A stretch of 50,763 bases of DNA. It comes from Opitutus sp. GAS368. GTDB lineage: Bacteria > Verrucomicrobiota > Verrucomicrobiia > Opitutales > UBA953. Below the pieces are notes generated by a model, which worked only from the letters and a program-made list of their open reading frames with translations, had not been told where the DNA came from and did no database searches. Shown here piece by piece: positions 33,740 through 42,148 of the stretch (the first letter of the stretch is position 1; every line of letters starts with the position of its first letter). Both the position numbers and the translations under genes were made by a program. Location of the stretch: the NCBI GenBank assembly GCA_945866215.1, contig CAMBGQ010000008.1, forward strand, positions 1-50,763. The letters are read 5' to 3'.

Positions 33740-33787
33740 GGCGGGAGAGAATAAGGGGTAGGGACAGGGGTGGGGGTAGGAAAATTG

Positions 33788-33968
33788 TTTCGGGTGGCGG
33801 GTGGCGGCCTCAGGTGGCGGGTGGCGGGGAAAGATGGCACCCTAGGGTAGACCGGATGATTGGCTGGGGATATTATGACCGAAGCAAACTTTCCGGTTTC
33901 CGGTCTCCCTTTGAGTGAAAGTTATCCTGCCACCTGGATCCCGAGGCTGCCACCCGCCACCTGAAACT
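33788..33968. repeat. Repeat A12 (long form)
   Basis: The arms are TTTCGGGTGGCGGGTGGC and GCCACCCGCCACCTGAAA. The core is near-identical to A3 and A5, with GACCGGATGATTGGCTGGGG, GATATTATGACCGAAGC and TTTGAGTGAAAGTTATCC. It lies between kdsB and kpsF. Confidence 0.87.
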
Positions 33969-33980
33969 ATGTTTGCGGAG

Positions 33981-34715
33981 TCACATCATCTTCCGCGCGG
34001 CTTCGAGATCCTCAGGAGTATCAATCGCAATAGGATGATAATCGGTGACGACGGTCTGGAAAGTAAGACCGTGGGCGAGGAAGCGGAGCTGCTCGAGTGA
34101 TTCGACGGCCTCGAGTTCGGTCGGCTTCAGCTGAGCGTAGCCGGCGAGCGTCGCGCGGTCGTAACCATAGACGCCGATGTGCACCCAGTAATCACGATGC
34201 TTCACCCATTCGGACGGGTCGACGCCGCGAAGGTACGGGATTGGGCTGCGGGAGAAATAGATCGCTTCGCCATTCTCGGCGCGGACGACCTTGACCACGC
34301 TCGGGGCGAGGAGGCGTTCGGTCGCATGGATTTTCGAGACTGCGGTGACCAGCGGGCACTTGGTCTCCTTCCAGCGCGTGATGAGCCCATCGAGAAGGTC
34401 AGGCTGGATGAAAGGTTCGTCGCCCTGGACGTTAAGGAAAAACTCGCCCGGTAGATGATCGATGACGCTGGCCATGCGGGCGGTACCGGAAGGACAGGCC
34501 GGATCGGTCATCAGGACCTCGGCGCCAAAACCACGCGCAACAGCAGCGACTTCTTCTGAGTCCGTGAGTAGCACTACGCGGTCCGCCTGGCGGACCTGCT
34601 TGGCGCGCTCCCAGACATGTTGCACGACCGGCTTACCGCCGAGATCGAGCAGGACCTTACGCGGCAGGCGTGTGGAGGCGATGCGAGCAGGAATGCAGAG
34701 AGTGACGGAGGGCAT
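33981..34715 (-). CDS. kdsB: 3-deoxy-manno-octulosonate cytidylyltransferase
   Basis: The 244-residue enzyme activates Kdo to CMP-Kdo for lipopolysaccharide or capsule. Visible family motifs are CIPARIASTRLPRKVLLDLG, PSGTARMASVI, FFLNVQGDEPFI and YFSRSPIPYLRG. Length matches KdsB (about 245-250). It is a one-gene block flanked by A12 and A13, with an F leader 9 bp from its ATG. This may be a second, cluster-specific copy if the genome also has a housekeeping kdsB. Confidence 0.95.
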   Translation of the reverse strand: MPSVTLCIPARIASTRLPRKVLLDLGGKPVVQHVWERAKQVRQADRVVLLTDSEEVAAVARGFGAEVLMTDPACPSGTARMASVIDHLPGEFFLNVQGDEPFIQPDLLDGLITRWKETKCPLVTAVSKIHATERLLAPSVVKVVRAENGEAIYFSRSPIPYLRGVDPSEWVKHRDYWVHIGVYGYDRATLAGYAQLKPTELEAVESLEQLRFLAHGLTFQTVVTDYHPIAIDTPEDLEAARKMM

Positions 34716-34724
34716 TTTAGTTCA

Positions 34725-34760
34725 GGGGGCGAGGGGGCACGTGGGCACGTGGACAAGGGG
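34725..34760. repeat. Leader repeat F upstream of kdsB
   Basis: The plus strand reads GGGGGCGAGGGGGCACGTGG then GCACGTGGACAAGGGG. It lies between the kdsB start and A13. The first part deviates from the other copies, but the GGCACGTGG and GGACAAGGGG words are conserved. Confidence 0.5.
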
Positions 34761-34819
34761 AGATACGAAGTTGATGAGTTGACCAGGGGCTTGGAGGATC
34801 AGGAGAGAGGCGATTTAAC

Positions 34820-34907
34820 TTCGGGTGGCAGGTGGCAGCCTCAGGTGGCGGGTGGCGGGTAAATAATCCTGCCACCTGGGACCCGGGGCCGCCACCTGCC
34901 ACCCGAA
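34820..34907. repeat. Repeat A13 (short form)
   Basis: It has a left arm TTCGGGTGGCAGGTGGC, a loop TAAATAAT and a right arm CCTGCCACCTGGGACCCGGG with GCCACCTGCCACCCGAAG. It separates kdsB from the fcl-gmd block. It is the promoter-proximal end of the A series. Confidence 0.85.
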
Positions 34908-34916
34908 GCGATGCCT

Positions 34917-35857
34917 TTACTTCCGTGCTTCAGCCGAATTCGCGAGATACCAAGCGTAGGCACTGCGGATACCTTCCGTGAGCGCGATGCGCGGTTTCCA
35001 GCCGAGGGCGCGGATCCGCGAGACATCCATCAGTTTGCGCGGCGTACCGTCGGGCATCGAAGAATCGAATTCGAGCCGGCCGGTGAAGCCGACCACCTGA
35101 GCAATCAGGTCGGCCAGCTGGCGGATAGAAAGTTCTTCGCCCGAGCCCACGTTAATATGGCCGGCCTGCGAGTAGCGCTCGAGCAGAAGCACGCACGCTT
35201 CAGCAAGGTCGTCGGCGTGCAGGAATTCGCGGAGCGGCGTGCCCGTGCCCCAGAGACGGAGCGAGGCGTCGCCGCGGAGCTTGGCCTCGTGCATCTTGCG
35301 GATGAGGGCCGGCAACACGTGCGAGTTCTCCAGTGAGAAGTTATCGCCCGTGCCATAAAGGTTACAGGGCATCGCGCTGATAAAGTCGCAGCCATACTGG
35401 GCGCGCGCGTGATCGCAGAGCTTGATGCCAGTGATCTTGGCGATTGCGTAGGCCTCGTTGGTGACCTCGAGGGGGCCCGTCAGGAGGGACTCCTCGCGCA
35501 TCGGCTGCGGCGCCATCTTGGGGTAGATGCAACTCGAGCCGAGGAAGAGCAACTTGCGGACCCCGGCGCGGCGAGACCCATCGATGACGTTGGCCGCCAT
35601 CATCAGGTTATCGTGAAGGAAATCGTAGGGCTCGCTCGAGTTGGCCTTGATGCCGCCGACGCGCGCGGCGGCCATGACGACAGTGGCCGGCTGTTCGGCG
35701 GCGAGAAACGCACGGGTCGCGGCGCCGTCGCGGAGGTCGAGCTCGGCGGACGTGCGCGTGATGACAGCCGTATGGCCTCCGGCAAGGAGCGCGCGGACGA
35801 TGGCGGAGCCCACCATCCCGCGATGGCCGGCGACGTAGATTTTTGCGGCGCGATCCA

Positions 35858-35858
<1 letters not shown>
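34917..35858 (-). CDS. fcl: GDP-L-fucose synthase
   Basis: The 313-residue extended SDR (GMER) epimerises and reduces GDP-4-keto-6-deoxymannose to GDP-L-fucose. It has VAGHRGMVGSAIVRAL at the N-terminus, the family's LFLGSSCIYP segment and YAIAKITGIKLC with the catalytic Tyr/Lys. Its ATG overlaps the gmd stop by one base (TGATG). It completes the GDP-fucose route with gmd, implying fucose or a related 6-deoxy sugar in the polymer. Confidence 0.96.
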
Positions 35859-36919
<1,061 letters not shown>

Positions 36920-36946
36920 ATCAGAAGGATTTTATTGAGGAAGGGA

Positions 36947-37384
36947 TCAGGCGGAAGGTTTTTTTACGCCCGCGATGATGCGCGAGCTGCTGTCGATTTT
37001 GGCACCGAGGCCGTCGATGAGCTTCGCGCCATGTTTGTTCAGGATGGTCATCTCAGGGATATTGCCGGCGTTACGGTCGCCGCCTTTGCAGAAGATGGCT
37101 TCATGACCCTGGGCTTTGGCTTCGCCGATAAGCCAATCGAGCGTGGCGCAGACCGACCCGTCGGTATCGATCGAGAGCACGGCGCGATCGACGACACGGA
37201 GAGCGGAGGTCACCGCAAGGCGCGTGTCCTGGTCGATGAAGGCCTTACCCTTCTTGAGGGCCGCTTGGGCGTCGGTGTTGACGATGACCCAGAGCAGGTC
37301 ACCTTGGGCGCGGGAGAGCTCAAGCAGCTCGAGGTGACCGCGGTGCATCGGGTCGAAATAGCCGGAAGTGATGGCGATACGCAT
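36947..37384 (-). CDS. Cytidylyltransferase-like protein (RfaE C-terminal / HldE type)
   Basis: The 145-residue single-domain nucleotidyltransferase starts RIAITSGYFDPMHRGHLELL. This carries the HxGH motif of the superfamily as HRGH, and a later ISSR-like element appears as DSSSRII. It resembles the adenylyltransferase half of HldE and glycerol-3-phosphate cytidylyltransferases. A sugar-1-phosphate, possibly a heptose given the HddA-like kinase at the left edge, is a plausible substrate. The ATG at 37384 is chosen; the 45 preceding in-frame codons come from repeat E. It is the first clear structural gene of the polysaccharide cluster downstream of the regulator. Confidence 0.8.
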   Translation of the reverse strand: MRIAITSGYFDPMHRGHLELLELSRAQGDLLWVIVNTDAQAALKKGKAFIDQDTRLAVTSALRVVDRAVLSIDTDGSVCATLDWLIGEAKAQGHEAIFCKGGDRNAGNIPEMTILNKHGAKLIDGLGAKIDSSSRIIAGVKKPSA

Positions 37385-37397
37385 GAGGAGACGAAAG

Positions 37398-37543
37398 GTG
37401 TTAGCGGTTAGCGGTTGGCGGTAAGCGGATGGGGAAATCCTGAACAAGGCAGGGGCTGGGGATTTATGAGGCCGTGAAATATTGGTTCGGGGCTTTCGGT
37501 TGTTTGGCCTAACCGCCAACCGCTACCCGCTATCCGCTACTAC
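37398..37543. repeat. Repeat E, copy 1
   Basis: The left side is GTTAGCGGTTAGCGGTTGGC and the right side TAACCGCCAACCGCTACCCG with TATCCGCTAC. The arms are inverted complements around a core of about 80 bp. It has the same plan as A but with AGCGGTT words. It lies between the nucleotidyltransferase and the regulator. A second, partial copy encloses D2 near 40 kb. Confidence 0.75.
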
Positions 37544-37643
37544 CTATTTTTTACTTACCCGGGCAGGCTACCGCACGTGGAGGCGAAATTCGCGGGCACG
37601 TACGGGCAGGAAAGACTGTCACCGGCCGAGCCGGCAGAAAGGG

Positions 37644-38165
37644 TCAGGCTCCCGGAGGCGGGAGGAGCAAAGGTGCGAGCTCGAGGGCTCGGCTGTTCCA
37701 GCGGTTGAGGCGGCTGAGCCGCTCAATCACTTCGGGCTGGGCACCGCGCGCTTGGGCGTCCGCAAGGACACGCTGAAGGCCGGGTTGGGCTTGTTCGAGG
37801 GCGGGCAATACTTGGCTACGTAGGAGGGCGACGAGGGAAGCGGCCAAGGAGGGGGTGGGTTGCCAGCGTTCGCGGCGGGCGCCCTTTTCCTTGACCGACA
37901 GGATCATCTCGTGACCCCTAAGGAACTTAAGTCCTTGACTGACAGAGCCTTTACTAATTCCCAGGCGCCCTTGAATATGGTCAAAATCAAGGGGGCTGGA
38001 GGCGATATAGAGGAGCGCGTAGATCTCGGCGACTGAGCGGGGGACGCCCAGGATACTGGCCATCCGTACAAAGAAATCGGATAGCTCGATTTCGTGCGGT
38101 TTTAGGGGCTCGAAAGAAGGGCGACAAGGGCGTCGTCCGGCAGATTTATCTGAAGGGGGTTTCAT
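37644..38165 (-). CDS. GbsR/MarR-family transcriptional regulator
   Basis: The 173-residue protein has a winged-helix DNA-binding domain at about residues 45-110. The recognition region is DHIQGRLGISKGSVSQGLKF, followed by a wing (RRERWQPTPSLA) and a helical C-terminal dimerisation part. The GbsR-type opening ELSDFFVRMASILGVPRSVAEIYALLYI is clear. It lies at the promoter-proximal end of the polysaccharide cluster, in the same direction, so it is a candidate cluster regulator. Close relatives occur next to exopolysaccharide loci in other bacteria. An AT-rich dyad 38 bp upstream of its start might be its operator. Confidence 0.8.
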   Translation of the reverse strand: MKPPSDKSAGRRPCRPSFEPLKPHEIELSDFFVRMASILGVPRSVAEIYALLYIASSPLDFDHIQGRLGISKGSVSQGLKFLRGHEMILSVKEKGARRERWQPTPSLAASLVALLRSQVLPALEQAQPGLQRVLADAQARGAQPEVIERLSRLNRWNSRALELAPLLLPPPGA

Positions 38166-38203
38166 CGGGGTTGGTCCCAGTGGGGGGAGGGACCTCCTGA
38201 TGT

Positions 38204-38219
38204 TTCATTAAATTTTGAA
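38204..38219. promoter_or_regulatory. Candidate operator dyad upstream of the GbsR-like gene
   Basis: TTCATTAAATTTTGAA is an imperfect 16-bp dyad (TTCA-N8-TGAA), the most AT-rich stretch of the region. It sits 38-54 bp upstream of the regulator's ATG, where autoregulation would be expected. Only one copy was seen, so this is a suggestion. Confidence 0.3.
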
Positions 38220-38240
38220 CCTAGGCAAGGGGCAATGTGC

Positions 38241-38268
38241 CCGACCTGGCAATTGGGTCAGCCCTACC
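38241..38268 (-). repeat. Repeat C-like unit between the regulator and tRNA-Glu
   Basis: On the minus strand it reads GGTAGGGCTGACCCAATTGC then CAGGTCGG. The head GGTAGGGCTGACC is shared with the other C units, but the loop is different and the second half of the pair is absent. It begins 21 bp after the 3' end of the tRNA gene. Confidence 0.55.
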
Positions 38269-38288
38269 CCGCCCTCAAAGCTTCCACC

Positions 38289-38366
38289 TGGCGCCCCCTT
38301 GGGGATTCGAACCCCAGTTACCTCAATGAAAACGAGGTGTCCTGGACCGGGCTAGACGAAGGGGGC
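38289..38366 (-). tRNA. tRNA-Glu (TTC)
   Basis: Reading the minus strand gives a complete 78-nt cloverleaf. The acceptor stem is GCCCCCT/AGGGGGC. The anticodon arm CCTCG-TTTTCAT-TGAGG has anticodon TTC. The T arm is CTGGGGTTCGAATCCCCAA, and an encoded CCA follows a discriminator G. A likely promoter lies just upstream (38384-38411). It is a stand-alone gene at the border of the polysaccharide cluster, a place where integration is common, but no attachment site is apparent. Confidence 0.95.
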
Positions 38367-38383
38367 GGTCGGTGGAAGTGAGG

Positions 38384-38411
38384 AACGTAGGAACGAAGTC
38401 CCACTGGTCAA
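38384..38411 (-). promoter_or_regulatory. Probable promoter of tRNA-Glu
   Basis: On the minus strand TTGACC (38411-38406) and TACGTT (38389-38384) are separated by 16 bp and lie about 18 bp before the mature tRNA 5' end. The -35 match is good and the -10 match is fair. Confidence 0.45.
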
Positions 38412-38452
38412 GTTTTTAGGAAACCCCTGCGGGCGGCCTCCGCCGCCGCTAT

Positions 38453-38635
38453 TTAACGTCCGAACAAGCTGCGGTCTTCGTAGGGATCCTTGGGCTTACC
38501 GTCGGATTTCGGCCCGTAGAGACGCTGCTGCTTTACGCCGAACCAAGACATGAAGAGCGCGGAGCCGACGAACAGGATCAGGAACGTGCGGATCACCAGT
38601 TTACGCCGCGGAGACGAATCAGGAACTTCACTCAT
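38453..38635 (-). CDS. Small single-pass membrane protein, unknown function
   Basis: The 60-residue protein has a basic N-terminus (SPRRKLVIR), one hydrophobic segment (TFLILFVGSALFMSWFGV, about residues 15-32) and a polar tail (DPYEDRSLFGR). The charge pattern predicts the N-terminus in the cytoplasm and the tail outside. It is transcribed toward the tRNA-Glu gene, and the response regulator gene diverges on the other side. No family is recognised; coding is supported by a normal start and codon pattern. Confidence 0.6.
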   Translation of the reverse strand: MSEVPDSSPRRKLVIRTFLILFVGSALFMSWFGVKQQRLYGPKSDGKPKDPYEDRSLFGR

Positions 38636-38730
38636 GGAAAGACAGGATGAGGGAATTAATGAGGCTTGGCAATCCTGCGGAGTTTTTTACATAAGTGAAA
38701 ACCCCTAGTCCAACCCCTTTCCGATTCTGC

Positions 38731-39504
38731 ATGAGCCCCAAGCAGAAGCCCCTGGTGGTCATTATTGAAGACAATCGCAGCCTCGCCGCCACGCTTGCCG
38801 ATCAACTCCTGAACGCCGGCCTCGCCACCCAAGTCTTTCACAAAGGCGCCACCGCGCTGAAGTTCGTGGGGGAATCCTATGTGCATCTCGTGCTCCTCGA
38901 CCCGAGCTTGCCGGACTTGGACGGCTTGGCGGTGCTCGACAAGATCCGCCGACTGAGCCACTCGCCGGCGGTCATCTTCCTCTCCGCGCAATGCGAAGGG
39001 CACCATGTCGCGCAGGCGCTTGAGGCGGGGGCGGACGACTTCGTCGGCAAGCCCCATCACCCAGAGGAACTCGTCGCGCGCATCCGGGCCGTCTTGCGCC
39101 GGAGCGAGACCGCCGGCGACAGTCGCCTCACCGACAACGCCGCGCTTGGTACCGGTGTCTTCCTCTTCAACGGCGCGGAAGTACACCCCGAGCGGCTCGA
39201 GATCGTCTTCGCTAACGGCAAGAAGCGGAAACTCGGCCGCAAGGAGCTGGGCATCCTCTACCACCTGCATGCGAACCCCGGCGTCATCATCAGCCGCCAT
39301 AGCCTGATTCACGCCGTCTGGGGCGTGCATGCCGATATCCGCAGCCGCTCGCTCGACCAGTATATCGCCAAGATTCGCGATACCTACGCCGATCACGGCC
39401 GCTCGCTCGCCTGCCTCCGGACGATCCACGGCATCGGCTACTGGTATGAGCCTGCGACCACCAATGGCAGCGTCCCGTCGACGAAAAAGCGCCGCCGGGC
39501 TTGA
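38731..39504 (+). CDS. OmpR/PhoB-type response regulator (orphan)
   Basis: The 257-residue protein has a receiver domain with acidic residues E13-D14 (VVIIEDN), phospho-acceptor Asp57 (VLLDPSLPDLDG) and a VGKPHHPEE lysine. A C-terminal winged-helix domain (about 155-245) follows, with IIIS-RH and HGIGYWYEP elements. No histidine kinase gene is adjacent. The ATG at 38731 is preferred by homology; a GTG at 38695 extends it by 12 codons, and neither has a strong ribosome-binding site. It is divergent from the small membrane protein gene at 38635. Confidence 0.88.
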   Translation: MSPKQKPLVVIIEDNRSLAATLADQLLNAGLATQVFHKGATALKFVGESYVHLVLLDPSLPDLDGLAVLDKIRRLSHSPAVIFLSAQCEGHHVAQALEAGADDFVGKPHHPEELVARIRAVLRRSETAGDSRLTDNAALGTGVFLFNGAEVHPERLEIVFANGKKRKLGRKELGILYHLHANPGVIISRHSLIHAVWGVHADIRSRSLDQYIAKIRDTYADHGRSLACLRTIHGIGYWYEPATTNGSVPSTKKRRRA

Positions 39505-39535
39505 TTAACCACGGTGGGAAGGCATTGATAGGGAC

Positions 39536-39871
39536 ATGAATATCCGTTGTTACCTCAAACCCAGCTGCGGCTGGAGCAACGGCGTCCGTGCCATCATGGC
39601 GAAATACGCCCTCACCTACCAGGACGTCGATATCATCAACCGCCCGGAGAACTACGCCGAGATGGTCGATAAGAGCGGCCAGCGTCTCTCCCCTTGCGTC
39701 GAAATCGACGGCGTCATGCTCCCCGACATCTCTGGAGCCGAAGTCGAACAATACCTCCTCGCGAACCAGCTCGTGGTCCCGAACGATAAGGCTCCGGCCG
39801 TACCGATCGATGCCCCGTGCACAGACGCCGAGCACGAGAAGATGCGGGTGAAGACGGTTAGGTTTTTCTGA
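39536..39871 (+). CDS. Glutaredoxin-like protein
   Basis: The 111-residue protein of thioredoxin fold begins MNIRCYLKPSCGWSNGVRAI. The redox motif is CGWS, so it has one active cysteine (monothiol-like) instead of the CPYC pair. The conserved substrate-binding stretch follows as SPCVEIDGVMLPDISG, where the usual cis-proline TVP is altered to SPC. The C-terminus ends VKTVRFF. It lies 31 bp after the response regulator on the same strand and may be cotranscribed. It probably reduces a protein or glutathione disulfide; the target is unknown. Confidence 0.75.
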   Translation: MNIRCYLKPSCGWSNGVRAIMAKYALTYQDVDIINRPENYAEMVDKSGQRLSPCVEIDGVMLPDISGAEVEQYLLANQLVVPNDKAPAVPIDAPCTDAEHEKMRVKTVRFF

Positions 39872-39891
39872 GAGACAAAGGTGTTAGCGGT

Positions 39892-40131
39892 GGGCGGTTA
39901 GAAATGAATTCCAGGTGTCGGGTGACAGCCATGGCTGTCGGCGACTCAGGAGTCGGCTTTGCAGCCATCAGCCGCAGGAACCTGGAGCCGGTTGCCGAAG
40001 GCCGAACGGCTGACACCCGAAAGGCCGATGCCCTGGTGGCCGTCACCCGTCACCCGAAAAAGAACCCCGGCCTATCATCCGGTCTCCGGTTTCCCTTTGA
40101 GTTAATTCCAGCCGCCAACCGCCAACCGCCA
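39892..40131. repeat. Repeat E, copy 2 (interrupted by repeat D2)
   Basis: The left end GTTAGCGGTGGGCGGTTAG and the right end AGCCGCCAACCGCCAACCGC are inverted. Before the right end is an A-type core fragment (CCGGTTTCCCTTTGAGTTAA). Repeat D2 lies between the two ends, so D appears nested in E. The gap between the glutaredoxin-like gene and the aminotransferase contains nothing else. Confidence 0.65.
39911..40058. repeat. Repeat D, copy 2
   Basis: It begins CCAGGTGTCGGGTGACAGCC and ends GGCCGTCACCCGTCACCCGA. The inner words (TTTGCAGCCATCAGCCGCAG, CCTGGAGCCGGTTGCCGAAG) match D1 at 32331. It is the only D copy outside the main cluster. Confidence 0.72.
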
Positions 40132-40138
40132 AAACCTT

Positions 40139-41299
40139 TTATTCACTCTTCCCGGCGGCGAAATCAGCGAGGGAGTCGGCCACCCACTGGCGCTGCTCCG
40201 GCGTGAGCTCGGGGAAAATCGGGATACTGAGCACCTCGGCGGAAAGCTGCTCGGAGACCTTGACGCTGTCGGTGCCGCGATAGGCTTGGGCTGAAAAACA
40301 CTCCTGGCGGTGCAGCGGGATCGGGTAATAGATCTCGCAGCCGATCTTGCGCGCAGTGAGGAACGCCTTGAGCGCATCGCGACGGCCGCCCGTCACGCGG
40401 AGGGTGAACTGATTCCAGATACCTTGGCCGGAGAAGTCGACCGGCAGGAGGATCTTGGCGCCCTTATCGGCACCCGCCCGGTTCTCGGCGATGCCGGCGA
40501 TGCCCTTAAGGGCCGTGTGGTAGAAGATGGCGTTGCCCGCGCGAGCGCAGTTATACGAAGGAAGGTGCGGAAGCTTGAGGTGCAGTAGTGCCGCCTGGAG
40601 CGGATCCATGCGGAAATTCGCGCCGACTTCGCGATGATAATACTTCGGCTGCATCCCATGGACGCGCAAGATGCGCGCGCGCTCAGCGAGCGCGTCGTCC
40701 TGCGTGGTGACGAGGCCCGAGTCGCCCATGCCGCCGAGGTTCTTGGACGGGAAGAAACTGGTCGCGCCGAAATCACCCAAGGACATCGTGCTGCGTCCCT
40801 TCCAGCGGGCGCCCATCGACTGGGCGGCGTCCTCGATCACGCGGAGCTTGTGGGCAGAGGCAAACGCTTGAAGCGCGTCGAGATCGAGAGACTGGCCGAA
40901 GAGGTACACCGGCATAATCGCGCGGGTCCGCGGCCCGACCTTCCGGGCGGCGTCCGCCAGGTCGAGGTTGTAGTCATGCGGATTGACGTCGACCCAGACC
41001 GGGGTGGCGCCGAGCCGAACGACGGAGCCAGCGGTGGCGAAGAAAGTGAACGCGGGGAGGAGGACTTCGTCGCCCTCGCCAATATCGAGTGCCATGAGCG
41101 CAAGAAGGAGCGCGTCCGTGCCGGAAGAGACGCCGAAGGCGTGCTTCACGCCGAGGAACGCAGCGCAATCCTTCTCGAAGGCCTCAATCCGCGGGCCCAT
41201 GATGAATTGATTGGAGCGGAGAACGTCACGGAAGGCGGCCTCGAACTGCGCCTCGAGGGCGCGGTTCTGGGGGCCGAGATCAAGGAGTGGGACGTTCAT
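40139..41299 (-). CDS. DegT/DnrJ/EryC1-family sugar aminotransferase (WbpE/FdtB-like)
   Basis: The 386-residue PLP enzyme has GVSSGTDALLLALMAL, EDAAQSMGARWKGR and the PLP lysine Lys186 in SFFPSKNLGGMGDSG. These residues resemble 3-amino-sugar transaminases such as WbpE and FdtB. The start MNVPLLDLGPQ at 41299 fits the family; another ATG lies one codon before. It is separated from the main cluster by several kilobases including a tRNA, and lies 45 bp after lgt. It may still supply an amino sugar to the same polymer. Confidence 0.88.
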   Translation of the reverse strand: MNVPLLDLGPQNRALEAQFEAAFRDVLRSNQFIMGPRIEAFEKDCAAFLGVKHAFGVSSGTDALLLALMALDIGEGDEVLLPAFTFFATAGSVVRLGATPVWVDVNPHDYNLDLADAARKVGPRTRAIMPVYLFGQSLDLDALQAFASAHKLRVIEDAAQSMGARWKGRSTMSLGDFGATSFFPSKNLGGMGDSGLVTTQDDALAERARILRVHGMQPKYYHREVGANFRMDPLQAALLHLKLPHLPSYNCARAGNAIFYHTALKGIAGIAENRAGADKGAKILLPVDFSGQGIWNQFTLRVTGGRRDALKAFLTARKIGCEIYYPIPLHRQECFSAQAYRGTDSVKVSEQLSAEVLSIPIFPELTPEQRQWVADSLADFAAGKSE

Positions 41300-41344
41300 C
41301 ATGGCGCAAAGGAGTTTTCCCACTGTCCGCCCGCACGGGCAACA

Positions 41345-42148
41345 TCATTCAGCCGCACGACGGGAGCGCAGAACGAGGAACAGCCCCAGCGCGGCGAGCG
41401 GTAGCGTCCAGAACTGCCCGGCCGTGAGCCCGAGCACATAGCCGTCTTGGGCGGAGCGGAAACATTCGGAGACGATACGTCCGGCAGAGTAAAGCAGGAG
41501 GAACTCGCCGGCGAGACGGCCGGGCGGCAGACGCCGCGGAAGGCGGACGAGCACCCAGAGCAGCGGCAGCAAGCCTTCGCCGAAGGCTTCGTAGAGCTGC
41601 GATGGGTGCCGGGGTTCGGGACCTTCGCGCGGAAAGATAACCGCCCAGGCGACCGAAGTCGGGTTGCCAACTAGTTCGGCGTTCACGAAATTGGCGAGGC
41701 GGCCAAAGAAGAGCCCCGCCGGCGCGATAGCGCAGAGCAGGTCTCCGACCGAGAAGAAATCCACACGCGCGCGTCGGGCGAACCAAACGCCGGCGAGGAG
41801 CACGCCCAGGAAGCCCCCATGGCTGGCCATGCCGCCCTGCCAGATGCGGAAGAGCATCAGCGGGTCAGCGGCGAATTCGGCGCGGGCGTAGAGGAGGACG
41901 TGCCCGAGCCGGCCCCCGGCGATAACGCCGACCATCACGGCCGTGAGGAGCGTGGATTCATCGAGGGCCGAGCGCAGGGGCGTGAGTCCGGCGCGCCGCC
42001 AGTAACCGAGAAGACCGGCCGCGACCAAAAAGCCCGCCGCATAGGCGAGCCCATACCAATGGACCCCGGCCAAACCCCACCCGGCGGGGAAACGGAACGC
42101 GACCGGATCAAGGTCGTGCGTCCAAAAGGCCAGCGCGGCGGCGATCAT
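41345..42148 (-). CDS. lgt: Prolipoprotein diacylglyceryl transferase
   Basis: The 267-residue integral membrane enzyme transfers diacylglycerol from phosphatidylglycerol to the lipobox cysteine of prolipoproteins. The Lgt signature FFGRLANFVNAELVGNPT is intact, and HPSQLYEAFGEG provides another conserved region. About seven hydrophobic segments are visible. It overlaps the CBS-domain gene upstream by 4 bp (ATGA at 42145-42148). It is a housekeeping gene at the edge of the cluster. Confidence 0.95.
   Translation of the reverse strand: MIAAALAFWTHDLDPVAFRFPAGWGLAGVHWYGLAYAAGFLVAAGLLGYWRRAGLTPLRSALDESTLLTAVMVGVIAGGRLGHVLLYARAEFAADPLMLFRIWQGGMASHGGFLGVLLAGVWFARRARVDFFSVGDLLCAIAPAGLFFGRLANFVNAELVGNPTSVAWAVIFPREGPEPRHPSQLYEAFGEGLLPLLWVLVRLPRRLPPGRLAGEFLLLYSAGRIVSECFRSAQDGYVLGLTAGQFWTLPLAALGLFLVLRSRRAAE

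Noticed and set aside
11016-34907. CRISPR array or tandem repeat array
   Set aside because: The repeats are palindromic, far apart and separated by genes; there is no regular repeat-spacer pattern and no cas gene.
38289-38366. tRNA-Glu as an integration site for a genomic island
   Set aside because: No integrase gene and no repeat of the tRNA 3' end was found nearby, so an attachment site cannot be supported.
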